From assembly GCA_902984215.1 (NCBI GenBank), contig CADWAF010001853.1, positions 1 to 27,556 of the forward strand: a stretch of 27,556 nucleotides of DNA. Reading direction: 5' to 3'. The translations under genes and the position numbers were made by a program. The stretch's first letter is position 1, and every line of letters starts with the position of its first letter. Positions 8,985 through 19,707 of the stretch are shown piece after piece. Source of the stretch: Willaertia magna (taxonomy: Eukaryota; Heterolobosea; Eutetramitea; Acrasida; Naegleriidae). The notes under the pieces are model-generated. The model did not search any database and was not told the origin of the DNA. It worked only from the letters and a program-made list of their open reading frames with translations.

Positions 8985-10984
8985 ACGTCAAAATTTACTA
9001 AAAAACAATGCAAAACCAATTTTTTTGTGCGATATCGTATTAATGATAGAATTCTTTCATAATTAGTTTGATAACTTCCTCAAGTTTTTTCTCAAAATTA
9101 AAGAGAATATTCTTTTTAAGGATAACCCTTGAAGCTTTTTGTGTTTGCTATTATGTTTTCGTCAATAAATCTTAAATTCCAGTCATAAAGAACTGTTATA
9201 GCATCTTATTTGCTATATAGAAGAGCTTTTTCTAATTTATTTTTAAAACAATGTATGAAGACATGATCCCAATTAGAGCATGAGTTACATATAGAATATT
9301 GTAAAAAGTCTTTGTTGATTTCTTTAAGAATGTATACCTTATGAAGACACATAAATCCCAATCTTTGTTGAAACCAGAATTGTAATGATTTACACCACCA
9401 TTCTCCATTTAAATCTAAATTTCCCAGGAGAAAATTTTTTTTTCTATTTCTATATTCTTTAAGAATAAACTCTCTAATGTTGGGAACTATCTTATTATTA
9501 TTAATCCAAACTATTTTGGCATTGATGTCTGTAAAGTGATTTAAAGGTAGATTAGAATGTTTGCAAGTTAAAGTTAATTTAAATTTTTGAGCAAATTTTC
9601 TATAAGTACTCCAGTATTTTTCTTTACTTCTACTAGTCTAACAGTTTCTAGACATTCTCCTTGTAAGTGGTGCTTCTGAATTAATAAATTTGATACAAGA
9701 GGCTAAACTTTCAATAACTCTTAGATCTAAAGAGGCTATAATATCTAATCTCCTTTTATCTATATCTCTATAAATTACTGCTTTAGAAAGAAGATAGTTT
9801 AAGCTTAATTTTCTTTTAATCTATTCAGCAATTTTGGAATCCAATTTGTTTAAAGTTGTTTTTTTAATTCTTATGATACTACATAAATATCAAGGAATAG
9901 AAATAACTTTGGACATAATTATTACTTTAAATTGATTAAGATATAATTTTCTAGTAAAAGACAATTTAAGAGTTTTATGAACTTTATTTTTAATTTTTTT
10001 GCTATTACTATTCTACTGATTAAACTTTAATGTGGATACTCCTAAATATTCCAGTTGTAATTAGATATTATTAATCTTAATAATTGCCTTAAATTTATAA
10101 TTACTAAGTGTTTTATTCCATGTAAAGCATTTTTCTGAGGCAAAGTGCAAACCTAATTGTAAGGCAATAGAACATAAATTATTAAGAAAAAAATTCATTT
10201 CTGTTTTAGAGTTAGTAATGATAATTAGATCATCTGTATATATGAGAAATAAAACTTTGTTTTTGTATGCAGTAACACCACTATATTGGTTAATTAATAA
10301 ACTAATAATGTTAAAATAAAAGTTAAACAATAAGGGATTAACAAGGTTACCTTGAAGCACTCTTATAAAAGCTGCAAAATCATTAGTTAAGTGGTTATTC
10401 ATTAAAACTTGAATTTTGTGATTTGTCAACAAATTTTGATTTATTTCAGTGACTTTATAGTTAAACCTTTTTTATTTAAATAGCAAACTAAGTTTGCTAT
10501 GAACTATTAAGCTGTAAGCGTTTTTAATATCAGTTGTTGTAATGTAAATAGGTTTTTTTTTGAAGTATGATAATAGACCACTGATTTTAAAACTATTAGT
10601 TGATTTAGTGTTGATTTTTTTTTAAAGCCTTTTTGGCATTCATGAATAATATAATTATTATCACAAACATCCATTAACTGATTATTAATTATTGTTGAGT
10701 ATACTCTGTAAATAATAAAGATCACAACAATAGATCTAAAGTGTTTAAACAAAGTAGAGGATGAAACCTTAAGTAGAAGAAATAATAATCCTCTTTTAAA
10801 TGACTTGTCAATTAGTGAGTCTAACAATCATTTGTTAAATTGTTCTATTAGAATTTCACAATGTTCTTTTTATAATTGCTTTAACAATAGAATGGAAATA
10901 TTGTTTATGCTTTGCATAGAATTTTTCATCTTTCTAATAATATTTAAAACCAATTTTCCATCACAATTACAAAAGTTCCAATTT
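8985..10984 (-). pseudogene. LINE copy 2, 5'-truncated ORF2 (reverse transcriptase)
   Basis: Minus-strand relative of the LINE at 240-4905, from just before the RT domain to the C-terminus. Matching blocks include 'MKNSMQSINNIS', 'IYRVYSTIINNQLMD', 'VLQGNLVNPLLFNFYFN' (motif B with QG kept), 'YTDDLIII' (motif C, TDD instead of ADD), 'CFTWNKTLSNYK', 'LLGNLDLNGEW' and a finger 'CNSCSNWDHVFIHC' (CX2CX5HX4C). TGA at 10828-10830 aligns with a TGG of copy 1, and TGG at 10978-10980 aligns with a TGA of copy 1. A TAG is conserved at the same codon in both copies ('IA-E-TAG-IKRKL' versus 'LA-L-TAG-IKKKL'). The 5' truncation is typical of LINE insertion. The break near 10990 meets a SINE-like copy. Confidence 0.8.
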
Positions 10985-11440
10985 TTATAGTCCTAAGTTC
11001 AATATCAGTTCATTACAAAAATCTCAAAAAAAAGAAAAAGATTTAAGCTTAAGAATTGACCGTCCATTTTTTGTAAAATGATTACAAATATAGATAAATT
11101 GGGTAGGAGACTGTAGAAAATGGGAGACTATTGTAGAAGAGGATAACTGAACCAAGTTTGTCTTTTATTTTTATTACAATGTGATTTTTTACATAATTTT
11201 ATATTATCATCTAATCAGATTTAGCCTACATAACCTAATTCTACCAACATTATTTCTGCTAAACAGAATAAAATTATGTCAAACTAGATTTTACAAATTT
11301 TTTAGCACAAAAAAAATACCAAATAAGTAGAAAAAAAATTTCTGTTAAGCGATGTAATTATATATGAAATTATTTTTCCGCGATTTTTCGCATAAATACA
11401 AGCAGAAAAAATGCTTTTTTTGTATGCAGGAAAAAAATTC
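10985..11440 (+). mobile_element. tRNA-related SINE-like repeat, copy b, 5'-truncated
   Basis: It begins with 'tatagtcctaagttcaa' (10988 onward), which corresponds to the B-box region of copy a. An A-rich spacer follows, then 'atttaagcttaagaattgac' and 'ttttttgtaaaatg' (11041-11080), the shared core in the same order. The A-box half is absent. Downstream are 'tctgct' and 'cagaaa'-rich words as in the tails of the other copies. The right end is approximate. Confidence 0.45.
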
Positions 11441-11454
11441 TATATACTAGAATT

Positions 11455-12375
11455 TATATAGCCAATGTTAAAGTTGTTGGGACAGAGTTATTTAAAAAAC
11501 TTAATGAAAGTGATAAAAAGTTTAAGAAATAGATAGAGGATTTACAATTATTTGATATCACACCAAATATAATTAACCCGTCTTTTAAGTAATATAATAG
11601 TTTGTTTTCATATTCTAAATTATGCCCTAATCATATAATTACTAATTGGAAAACAAACAATATGGTTGTATTTGATTTTAATATTAAACATCAATACAAA
11701 AGAGTAGAAATTACACTTTCATTGGAGAATAGAATTATATAGAATGTTAAATTTAATTCTATCAAAATTTCCAACAAACAAAGCTCAAAATTAGAAATTC
11801 TTAATAATAAACTAAAGAATTGTAATACGTTCACTAATTTAATTGATATTTTAGGTAATGTTACCAATAGATTTGGTAATATGAATGTCTTTCTTTAACA
11901 AGTAATCAAAATTATATGCATTTAGATAATACTTATAAGCAATTAAGAAAATACTATAAAATTCAAAGAAATAATAACTCTTGGGTTAAATTTAACTACT
12001 TCAATGCACTTACTTTAGAAGGGGCCATTAAAGATTGTGTTAAGAAAAAGAAGGATACACTTTTATCACTTTTTAAAGAAAAAAAAGAAAGTTTTATCAA
12101 ACATATCAATAATCTTCATACAAAAGTCTCTTTTTCCTATCTATTCAAAAAGAAACTTAACAATATGTCAATAAAATCAGTTTATAATAATTCACCAGTA
12201 GAAATATTTAATTTTTTTAAAAAAATATTCAATACTAACTTACTAAATTCTCAACTATCTCAATTCAGTATCCTTAATAGAAATATTATATGTGAGTCCT
12301 GCATCTTGTATCATACGGTTACAATATTATTTGATTGTTATTCATTTTTCTTAATTACATTAAACCAAAAGTAGC
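11455..12375 (+). pseudogene. LINE copy 3, fragment of ORF2 (endonuclease end plus linker)
   Basis: About 300 codons read as the C-terminal half of the AP-endonuclease-like domain ('IEDLQLFDITPN', 'FSYSKLCPNHIITNW') followed by the linker before the RT. 'LSLFKEKKESFIKHINNL' matches 'LCLLKERKNVFILKINNL' of copy 1, and 'FFKKIFNTNLLN' matches 'HFDSIFNTFLGD'. TAG/TAA read as Gln upstream. The frame shifts near 11900. The RT itself is missing, so this is an internal fragment truncated at both ends. It is more diverged from copy 1 than copy 2 is. Confidence 0.7.
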
Positions 12376-12602
12376 GTAGTGTACAAAAGTTATTACTATT
12401 TGTTGTTAATAGAAAAAAAGAAAAAAAAGTAGAATAAAAATAATTTATTTAAAAATACAATTAGAATATCTAAAAAAGAAAAATAAAATATAAAATGTTA
12501 GTTAATTAAAAAAAAGTAAAATAAAAATTATTAATTAAATAAAATTGTAAAATTAAAATTATTAATTAAATAAATTAATATTCTAAATGATAAAATAAAT
12601 TA
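12376..12602. other. A-rich low-complexity spacer
   Basis: Runs of A with 'taaaataaaaatta' words and repeated 'attaattaaataaa' (about 12530-12580). It could include the poly(A)-like tail of LINE copy 3 or the left end of the next element. No gene seen. Confidence 0.4.
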
Positions 12603-14869
12603 ATAATACATGTAAAGATATTTGTGACATTTTTTATATGTAACTGTTTCATCTTTATGTTTAATCTTAAAAACAAGTAAAAATTCTTTTCAATTACAGT
12701 CATCTATTTTATACAAAGTATAGTCTGATAAATCATTGTAAATGTCTACTTTTTTTTTGTGCTTAAATTTTAATTCTAAATTATCCTCATTAACTTACTA
12801 TCAACAATATTACAAACTAAGTACTTCTATTTAGTTACAACAAACATTATTATATCTTTCAAAAACCTGATTCTAAAATTATTAATCATTACAAACTTTT
12901 CATTGTCAAGCACATAATATTGATTTCTATAAAAATATAGCATATCGTAAAATTTAATATTCTAAAGAATTATGAGCTATAAATGTTTTTATAAATGACG
13001 AATTAAATTTTTTAAATATGAAAACACTATTCAAAAGTATTAGTTTAAACATATAAGTATTTAAAGTCATTTCGGTTGTAACGTGAATATTAAATGTAAA
13101 TTCTTTATCTTCTTTAAATAAGTAACATAAGACTTTTGCTATCTTGTTTTGTATACCATTTAATTTATCAATTTCTATATCCTCATATAATTTATCCATT
13201 AAGTCAATATATTTTTATATATTTATATATAAATCAGTATCTATGTTTGTTTGTTTAAATAATGTAAAATAATAGTGCATAACACAATAACATTCTATTA
13301 CTTTAAGCTTTCCTTTTGTTAATATTAAAAATCTTGGTCTTCTTTTAATAAAAGATGGCCAATCATTTTTTAATAATAAATTATCAAATTCCTTGTAGGC
13401 ACTTAAACATTTCTTCATTATAAATAAAATAATCTATAAAATATACCTTCATATAATGTATACATTGTGTTAAAACAGTTTATCTGAAAAGAATAAACAT
13501 AAAAAAAGAATATATAATGTACTTTTTTTTCTTTTATTTTATCGTCACTACTACGACCATCATATATCTTATTATAATGTACTTGTGTCCTTTTTTTAGC
13601 TAGTTTGTAGTATTTATGATCAAAAAAAAAATCATTTTGATCATTTAAATTTTCTTTATCTTTCATAATCTCTATTTTTTCTTGTTCACTCAGCTTTGCA
13701 AATTTATTTAAATAAACAACCTTTACTTTCTTACATTTCCCCTCAATTCCAATACCCAATTTCTTGCAAAAATAACAAAAATAGTAACCAACACTCTTCA
13801 TAAATATCATCTTTGCACGAGCAAGTAAATTATAAATTAATTTATATATTAAAATTCTTAATTTTAAATAAATATCATCTTTTATAAAAATCCTTTCTTC
13901 TATCTTTCTTATTTCTTTAAATAAAATCTCATAAGATATTTCTATTTCTTTCTTTTTTGAATTATTGACAAAAACAAATAATAAAAAAGAATTCTTTATT
14001 TTCTTTCTGTCACACGGTTTAAATTCATTAAATTGAACAAAAATAAAGAAAAAGCTTAAATTACTTTTTTTAAAAGAGCTAATGCTATTACCGTTTATAG
14101 TTATTGAGTAAGTGTTAGGTTTTTTTGTAAAATGATAAATATATTTTAAATAATTGCTACTTTCATAAATGTTTATTATTTTGTTATCATCTTTGTTCAC
14201 AGTGTAATTATTATAAAAATAATTTAAATCATTTAAACAGTTGCTATAAAAGTTCATTTTGAATTCTAATTGATTTACGAGAGGTTTGTAATAAAAATAA
14301 TTACAGAGCCTTCTGTTATAATAACAATTTTCATCTTTAGCAGTCTTAGAAAATGTATAAAAATAACATTTCCTACAAAAATAAACTCTTTCTGTATTAA
14401 ATACTCCGTTAAATTTATAAAAATTTCTTAAATTCATTACATTAAATGTTGAATAATTTAAATCAGAGTTTAAATTTGATGATGTTTCTAATTCATTTAA
14501 ATTAGATTGTAATACACTATCATTATCTAATTCGTTAGTGTAATTTTTTAAATTATATACTATATATTCTTTTTCTTGTTCATACATATCTATTTTATCT
14601 AGTAAATCTTCTTCATTTAAATCTAAATCCTCTTCAAATAAATCTTCATGATCATTTAAATCTAAATTCTTTTCAAATAAATCTTCATCATCATCAGTTT
14701 CCATTCTATTATGTTCCAAAACATTTATTAATGTGTAATGATCAAAAGAAAAATCATTTTGATCATTTTTATTTATTTTTTGTTCATTCATTTCTTGTCT
14801 ATTCATTTTTTGTTGACTTGCAAAAAAATATAACTTTCTAAGTACTCTAGTCTTTCTATTTAAATCCAT
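12603..14869 (-). CDS. tnp2/CACTA-type transposase-like protein (with DUF4218-like C-terminus)
   Basis: ATG at 14867-14869 opens 483 codons free of all three stop triplets, then a frame change near 13418 leads into a C-terminal part. After an Asn/Asp/Glu-rich N-terminus come 'FCRKCYFYT', 'TINGNSISSFKKS' (the DG strand), 'YNLLARAKMIFMKSVGYYFC' (the D.PAR...G..C block) and 'INCFNTMYTLYEGIF' (the D.MH...G block). The DUF4218-like part follows: 'WPSFIKRRPRFL', 'VIECYCVM' and 'FNIHVTTEM'. These are the landmarks of CACTA-type transposases, which cut and paste DNA in the nucleus. In three places Asp is expected and Asn is present, so activity is doubtful. The reading extends to about 12603 with a TGA at 'DDCN-TGA-KEF'. 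A shortened paralogue lies at 22827-24281. XY diverges from just upstream. Confidence 0.7.
13618..13647. repeat. 30-bp palindromic repeat, also at 14738-14767
   Basis: On the minus strand both sites read 'aatgatcaaaatgatttt', then T's, then 'gatcat', encoding 'NDQNDFxFDH' in the same protein at its N-terminus and again about 370 codons later. Each copy is itself an inverted repeat (tgatcaaaa/ttttgatca). The N-terminal copy is conserved in the paralogue near 24178-24205, where the Gln codon is TAA instead of CAA. Confidence 0.6.
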
Positions 14870-14990
14870 TTTTTTTAAATTGTTATTTTTATTTTTTTAT
14901 TGTTATTTAATTACAAAGAGCTTAATTAGGAAAATTACATCAAAAAAATACCTCAACATACACTTCGGCAATAGTAATAGTTTTTTTCAT

Positions 14991-15180
14991 AATAAAAACG
15001 ATAGTTATGATTCATCTAACTTTTGTTTATCATCATTATCATCATCAAGATTAGTTACAAGTTCTTTATCATTTAAAACAAGATTAATTATAGATTCTTC
15101 TTACAATAAGAATGACAGTTATGATTCATCTAATTCTCATTTATTATCATCATCATCATCATCAAGATTAGTTACAAGTT
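14991..15180 (+). repeat. Tandem 114-bp coding repeat
   Basis: 'gatagttatgattcatctaa' begins at 15000 and 'gacagttatgattcatctaa' at 15114. Both are followed by a Ser-codon run (tcatcatcatca) and 'agattagttacaagt'. The period is 114 bp, or 38 codons, so the reading frame is kept. Confidence 0.75.
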
Positions 15181-15582
15181 TTTCATTATCTAGTTATGAA
15201 AAGAAAAAGAGCCATTATAGAGCACCATTTTATTATTTAACTGACAGAAAAGCAAGGTTTTAAGAAACAAATTCTAAACAAATATGAACGAAATTATGGA
15301 AGATATTATGAACAAAGAAGAAGAGAAAAACATACTATCATAGCAATAAATCTTCCAACAGTAATTCGTATTGACACAAGTAACACACTAAAATTGGTTA
15401 ACAAACAAAATAATTTCAAACTTAATCCAACCAAAGGTCCTTTTTATACTCTAATTATATTCAATTGGCCTACTCTGTAAATACCATATCTACCTACAAA
15501 TAACACACCTGTATATATCAATCCTATAAATGAACAATTAAATAATCAACAATTAAACAAATCTGTAGAAATTCTATGGCTA

Positions 15583-15641
15583 AGCCTAGAAGAAATTAAA
15601 AGAATAAATGAAGAAAATAAAAGAAAGCATGAAGAAAATAG
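15583..15641 (+). repeat. Direct repeat, left copy (partner 18239-18297)
   Basis: About 58 bases here and at 18239 differ at only about three positions ('gcctagaagaaattaaaa' versus 'gcccagaagaagttaaaa'). Similarity continues after a roughly 10-base gap ('aaaaaataaata'). The two copies flank the integrase transposon and encode the same coiled-coil segment of XY. Confidence 0.75.
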
Positions 15642-15737
15642 TAGAAAGTTAAAAAATAAATAACAATTAAACAAACCTGTAGTAATTACATGGTTAAGTT
15701 TGTAGTAGAAAGAAACTTCTTCCTAAAAATTAAAAGA

Positions 15738-15775
15738 AAAATTTTCAGTTAAAAGTTTTTTAGGAAAAATTTTCC
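15738..15775 (+). repeat. Left terminal inverted repeat of the integrase transposon
   Basis: 'agttaaaagttttttaggaa' (15748 onward) pairs with the complement of 18163-18200, with roughly 30 of 37 positions matching by eye. Confidence 0.65.
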
Positions 15776-15820
15776 TTCATATTTACAAATACGAAAGTAC
15801 ATCAGAAGAAGTTGTTCAAA

Positions 15821-18137
15821 TTAAAATGTATTGTAAATAAATTTGAAAAAGTAACAATCATCAAATATTTTAGTTTTTTCATCGTCAAAAGAGAAATCTT
15901 CTATGGTCGCATCATAATTACTACATAATAAATCATTCATTTCACCTTCGGAATCTTCTTTTATGTTATTTATATCTCTTTCTTTTATAGTTTCATCTTT
16001 CATATAACGACAAAGTGTTATCTTTGCCAAAGTGATAGAGTTTAATATGTGTAATATGGACTGTAGAAGTTGTATTTGGCTTTTAACTCTTCTTTCAACC
16101 TCCAGTTTCGGACTATTTATAAAGAAAGGTGTTATTGTTATTTGATTTGATGATTGTTACTTTTTTAGTCTAAAGACCTTCTTGCATTGCTTTATTTCTT
16201 CTAATAGTACTTAGTCTCTTAACTCTAACAATAGTGCCAACTTGAAAAGGATTAGTACTTTAAGTTCCGCGTAAGTAAGAATAATTGTTTTGATTTCTTT
16301 TTTTAATTATGCGATCTGTTATTTTTTGTTTTAATAATTTTAATTTAATTATTCTCAATTTTCTTTCTTAATTACTTGATGCTTCTTTGAGTAAAAATTC
16401 TTCATATAATTGATTAAGAGAATAACTTGTAGTTGAGTGAATAGTTAAATTGTAGGTTTCTATATAATTTGGTAAAGACTTTAACCAATCTTTCTTTCTT
16501 AATTTAATTGAATTTTTAATTGATTTCTTCAATGTTTGATTTACTTTTTCCACTATACTTTAAGATATTAATACATTCACAATTTTAAAAGCAAGTTCTA
16601 TTCCCATTTCCTCGCAATAACCTTTAATAGTGGAATTAGAAAACTTTAAATCATTATCTAATCTAATTTTCAAATTATTTTTTACCTTTACTCCAACAAG
16701 GGTGAGCTTTTCAACAACATGTTCTAATTTTTTTTTTAATTACTTCACCATCTTTTGTTTTAGAAGAAAAAACAATTGTTCTTTTTATAAAAACATTAAT
16801 AAAACAAATACAATGTTTAAACTCTTTAATATTCGAAAAATCAAAACAATCAAGAAAATACAAAGAAAACGGACCATTTGGAATAGTAATAGCACAAAGT
16901 GTTCATACTTGAACTTTAGATGAAGATATTTTATTTTCTTAACAAAACTTACATCTTTTAATAAATGTTTTAACAGCTTTAGTTTTTCTAATGAAATGAA
17001 ATTCTTCTCCAATTGCAGTTAGCATTTTACTCTAGACAGTTATTTTTTTCAGTATTCTTTTTATAAATCTAAAAATAAATCCAAAGATTAAACTTTAAAC
17101 TCTACATAACAACCTATTTATTTAAGGACGCAAAAAATAAAAAAAAAGATAAGAAACTTATGATTTGTTAAAATAATAATAAGTCTTGAGTCAAATTAGT
17201 CACTTTTACTTCTTTTATTGAATCACAATCCATTTCATCGTCATCTGAAATTATATTTTCATCATTAAAGTCTAAATTTTCTTCTTTTTCTTGTTGAATC
17301 TTTGCATTTTATGCAGCTTTTTTTAATCTTTTTAATTGATCAACTTTGTGTTTCTTTTTGTTGTCAGAAGGGATAATTGAAGATAAATTATTGTTTGCTT
17401 TTAATCTATATGTTGAAAGAAATATTTTGGGTGAAAGGTTGTGACTGGAAACTTTATAAGGTTTAATTTCTTTCTCTGAATTAAAATTACAATAAAATTT
17501 ACAAAAATTTGTAATTATTACAAATATAACAATATCTTTGTAAAAACATTCCACAGTTACATTTTCTTGTTGTTAAATTAAAATCAAAATGAGATACATT
17601 TGTTGGACATCTTAAGAGTCTTGGAGGTTCAATGAAAACTTAAGAGGTCATTTTTTTACTGAAAAGACAGTGCTAAAAATCTGTCTCCAAAAAATAACTA
17701 TCCAGAGTATCTCTAGTGTTAGTATGATTTTTACCATGAAGTTTTATAAGTAATTGTAAGATTTCTTTTTTACTTGGGACTTTTATCCATTTTTCTTTTT
17801 TTACTTTTTTGATTTTAAAATGAATATTTTTTTGAAAACTAAGTAAATTTTTTCTAATTTTATTTTCATCTTCTTTGGTCCAATGTAAAAGTACTTCTTT
17901 CTCCATGATAGAACCTTTATTAATAAAAAGTTCTTCATTTTCAAATTTTGTATTTTTTTTTATATTTAAAACGTGTCTACTATTGTTGATAAAAGGTAGT
18001 ACTATTTTCTCATCTAAAAAGTAAATATTTCTAACAAGTTCTAATATTAACAACTCATTCATTTGCACTTCATCAAACAAATATTTTATATTTTTACTGA
18101 GAGGCTTTTCAGTTGGTTGCTTTATGGTTTTAGACAT
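15821..18137 (-). CDS. Retroviral/Ginger-like integrase (transposase), with frame breaks
   Basis: ATG at 18135-18137. Residues 1-150 end in 'LLIKLHGKNHTNTRDTL', like the HxxxH half of an integrase zinc domain. Then comes a Cys-rich patch, 'TRKCNCGMFLQRYCYIC', somewhat SWIM-like, and an acidic stretch. 'TFIKRCKFCQENK' (about 16940) is the CxxC half. The DDE core has 'YFLDCFDF' (D1, about 16850), 'IRLDND' (D2, about 16655) and 'SIVEKVNQTLKKS' (E, about 16555), followed by 'WLKSLPNYIETYN'. A C-terminal SH3-like segment, 'NPFQVGTIVRV' (about 16235), and an acidic tail finish it. The frame changes near 17540, 17100 and 16110. TAA/TAG read as Gln and one TGA lies at 16903-16905. It would join transposon ends to target DNA. 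The extra 200 residues between the two zinc-ligand halves are unusual. Confidence 0.75.
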
Positions 18138-18162
18138 ATTTTTTTTAAAGACAATTTACAAT

Positions 18163-18200
18163 AAAAATTTTCCCTGAAAAACTTTTACCTAGACAAATTT
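18163..18200 (-). repeat. Right terminal inverted repeat of the integrase transposon
   Basis: 'aaaattttccctgaaaaact' (18165 onward), then 'tttacctag', is the inverted partner of 15738-15775. It lies just upstream of the integrase start codon, so it probably also holds its promoter. Confidence 0.65.
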
Positions 18201-18204
18201 TTTC

Positions 18205-19707
18205 TTGTTTTTCAAGGAAATTTTTTTCCTTTTACAAAGCCCAGAAGAAGTTAAAAGAATAAATGAAGAAAATAAAAGAAAGCATGAAAAAAATAGAAAA
18301 AATAAATACAGACAAAGAGAAAATATAAAATCAAATAAAAATATTATTAACAAGTACACAGAGAGAAAAAATTATGACTTATTTAACTCTTTTAAATATG
18401 ATTGAGTTTCATAGAGAAATTATAAAAGTGACAATTTAAACAAAAATTCAGAATTGTTTAATACTGTGTTAGAGAAAAAGAAAGAAAATAATAAACTATT
18501 AAATTCTAAACTAACAAAGAAAATTTCGGATATTAATATAACATATTTAAAAGAAATAAGTAGTTTAATTCAAACTACGAATAGAAAATTTAAAAGAAAA
18601 ACAACTTTACATGAAAATGTTCACTTATTTGAAAATAAGTATACAAACGTAAAGAAATTCTTTAAATATTATATCAATTCAAATATTAGTGATAGAGTTA
18701 TTACTTTTTTTAAGGTAATATATTTTAAATAAAAGAGAGATTCAGTTGAAGAAAAGAAAATTACTAATGTTTATAAGTTGAATTATAAAAAGCAGAAAGA
18801 AAAGAAAAAATTTAAAGTTATTCTTAATTTTACAAGTGATATCAAATCTAGTATTAAATTAGCTTACATTGATAGTGATTGTAGTGAGGTATATAGAAAA
18901 ATAAAAGATATAATGAATTACTATATACAAAAGACTATAGATGGGGACTTAAGTGAAAGAAATGAAAATTTTTATTTAAATGCTTTTTATAAATTGTATA
19001 ACACTAAGAAAGGGTATAAAGTTTTATAATTTTTACCCTCAAAGTACAATCTTATTTTCAAATTGTTGAAAATAAGACAATTTAAATGTTATACACATGG
19101 AAAGTTTAGTTATGCCTTTTTATTAGGTGTTACTGATTATAAAATTGAAAAGAACAATAAAAATAGACATTTTTTTAATTGACTTATAGTTTAGATCTAA
19201 AAAAGAATGTATAGTTATGATATGCCTTTAAGTGATTTCATTAAAGTCATACATAGTTATTTAGTAGAATGTGTCTATCAAAAGATTCTGCAATACTTTA
19301 GATGGGAAAGAAGTCTGTATAACGATGATAATAAGGTTAGAATGAATATGAATTTAAATGTACAATACAATTACAATTCTTTATTTATTCCTGTATTTGA
19401 TAATAAAAGGAAATATATTAGATTTGAATGGAATTATGTTGTAAAGATTATGATGATTTTTAATAATGTATCAAGTAACAATTTATATGAACTTTTAGTA
19501 TGGATATTTGGAGAATTCTTTATTAGGTATGCTATAAAGAAAGATTTTGTACAATATTTATAGAAGGAGTTTTTTCCAAAGTATTAATTTGATAAAAGTT
19601 ATTATATAAAGTATTACTTTCACTTTTTGAATATAATAAGATTAAACAAGGAAAGGTTGTTTGAAAGTATTGAATTTGGTTACTTTTTAGATATTGATTT
19701 AAAATAA
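18205..19707 (+). pseudogene. Gene XY of unit 1, 3' part
   Basis: One frame is maintained for about 500 codons if TAA/TAG are Gln and the TGAs at 18403 and 19180 are passed. The first 60 residues are a charged coiled coil ('SPEEVKRINEENKRKHEKN'), then a Lys-rich helical region. A globular part begins near 18780: 'FKVILNFTSDIKSS', 'FYKLYNTKKGYK', 'KLLKIRQFKCY', 'RFEWNYVVKIMMIF', 'LVWIFGEFF'. It ends near 19705 in 'DIDLK' followed by TAA TAA. The block with FYKLYN and KLLKIRQFK aligns with 'FNKLYERNRNF' and 'KKLKINTFR' of the unit 2 homologue, confirming that both TAA codons between are sense. No known domain is recognised. It continues the part at 14895-15737. Confidence 0.6.
18239..18297 (+). 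repeat. Direct repeat, right copy (partner 15583-15641)
   Basis: Near-identical to the segment at 15583-15641. It lies about 40 bases outside the right inverted repeat of the integrase transposon, while the left copy lies about 100 bases outside the left one. Confidence 0.75.

Larger units (their letters stand above)
14895..15737 (+). pseudogene. Gene XY of unit 1, 5' part (interrupted by transposon)
   Basis: The Ser/Asn/Asp-rich N-terminus has two 38-residue repeats ('NKNDSYDSSN', then Ser-rich, then 'SRLVTS'). A basic region follows ('NKYERNYGRYYEQRRREK'), then a Pro/Asn stretch and a Glu/Lys-rich coiled-coil-like segment ('SLEEIKRINEENKRKHEEN'). The frame changes once near 15250. In-frame TAA/TAG read as Gln. 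The N-terminus resembles that of the intact homologue at 25064-26401 ('YFHYNLSNVNDQSSS' versus 'FFHNKNDSYDSSN'). The gene is cut at 15738 by the integrase transposon and resumes after 18200. Function is unknown. A nuclear or DNA-binding accessory role beside a transposase would be a guess. No certain start codon is visible. Confidence 0.5.
15738..18200 (-). mobile_element. Ginger-like integrase DNA transposon with terminal inverted repeats
   Basis: A 2.46-kb segment is bounded by imperfect inverted repeats of about 37 bp at 15738-15775 and 18163-18200 (core 'taaaagttttt' and 'ggaaaatttt'). A single minus-strand gene fills it. Its ATG is 25 bases inside the right repeat and its stop is about 45 bases inside the left one. 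It splits the XY gene of unit 1, and the homologous XY of unit 2 lacks it. 'aaattt' occurs at both outer edges and could be a target duplication, but in such AT-rich DNA this is weak. The architecture (retroviral-type integrase, TIRs, no RT) is that of Ginger elements. Confidence 0.7.

Noticed and set aside
12376..12600. Terminal inverted repeats of unit 1 versus 22090-22800
   Set aside because: Only AT-rich low-complexity matches were found by eye; no convincing inverted pair or CACTA-like termini.
12603..14869. Membrane or structural host protein (from its Phe/Tyr/Asn-rich look)
   Set aside because: The ordered blocks DG-like, D.PAR-like, C..C, D.MH-like and the N.H segment of DUF4218 fit a CACTA-type transposase far better.
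15738..18200. Maverick/Polinton or Tlr element
   Set aside because: The integrase is of the right general type, but no DNA polymerase B, capsid, protease or packaging ATPase is visible, and tight inverted repeats enclose only one gene.
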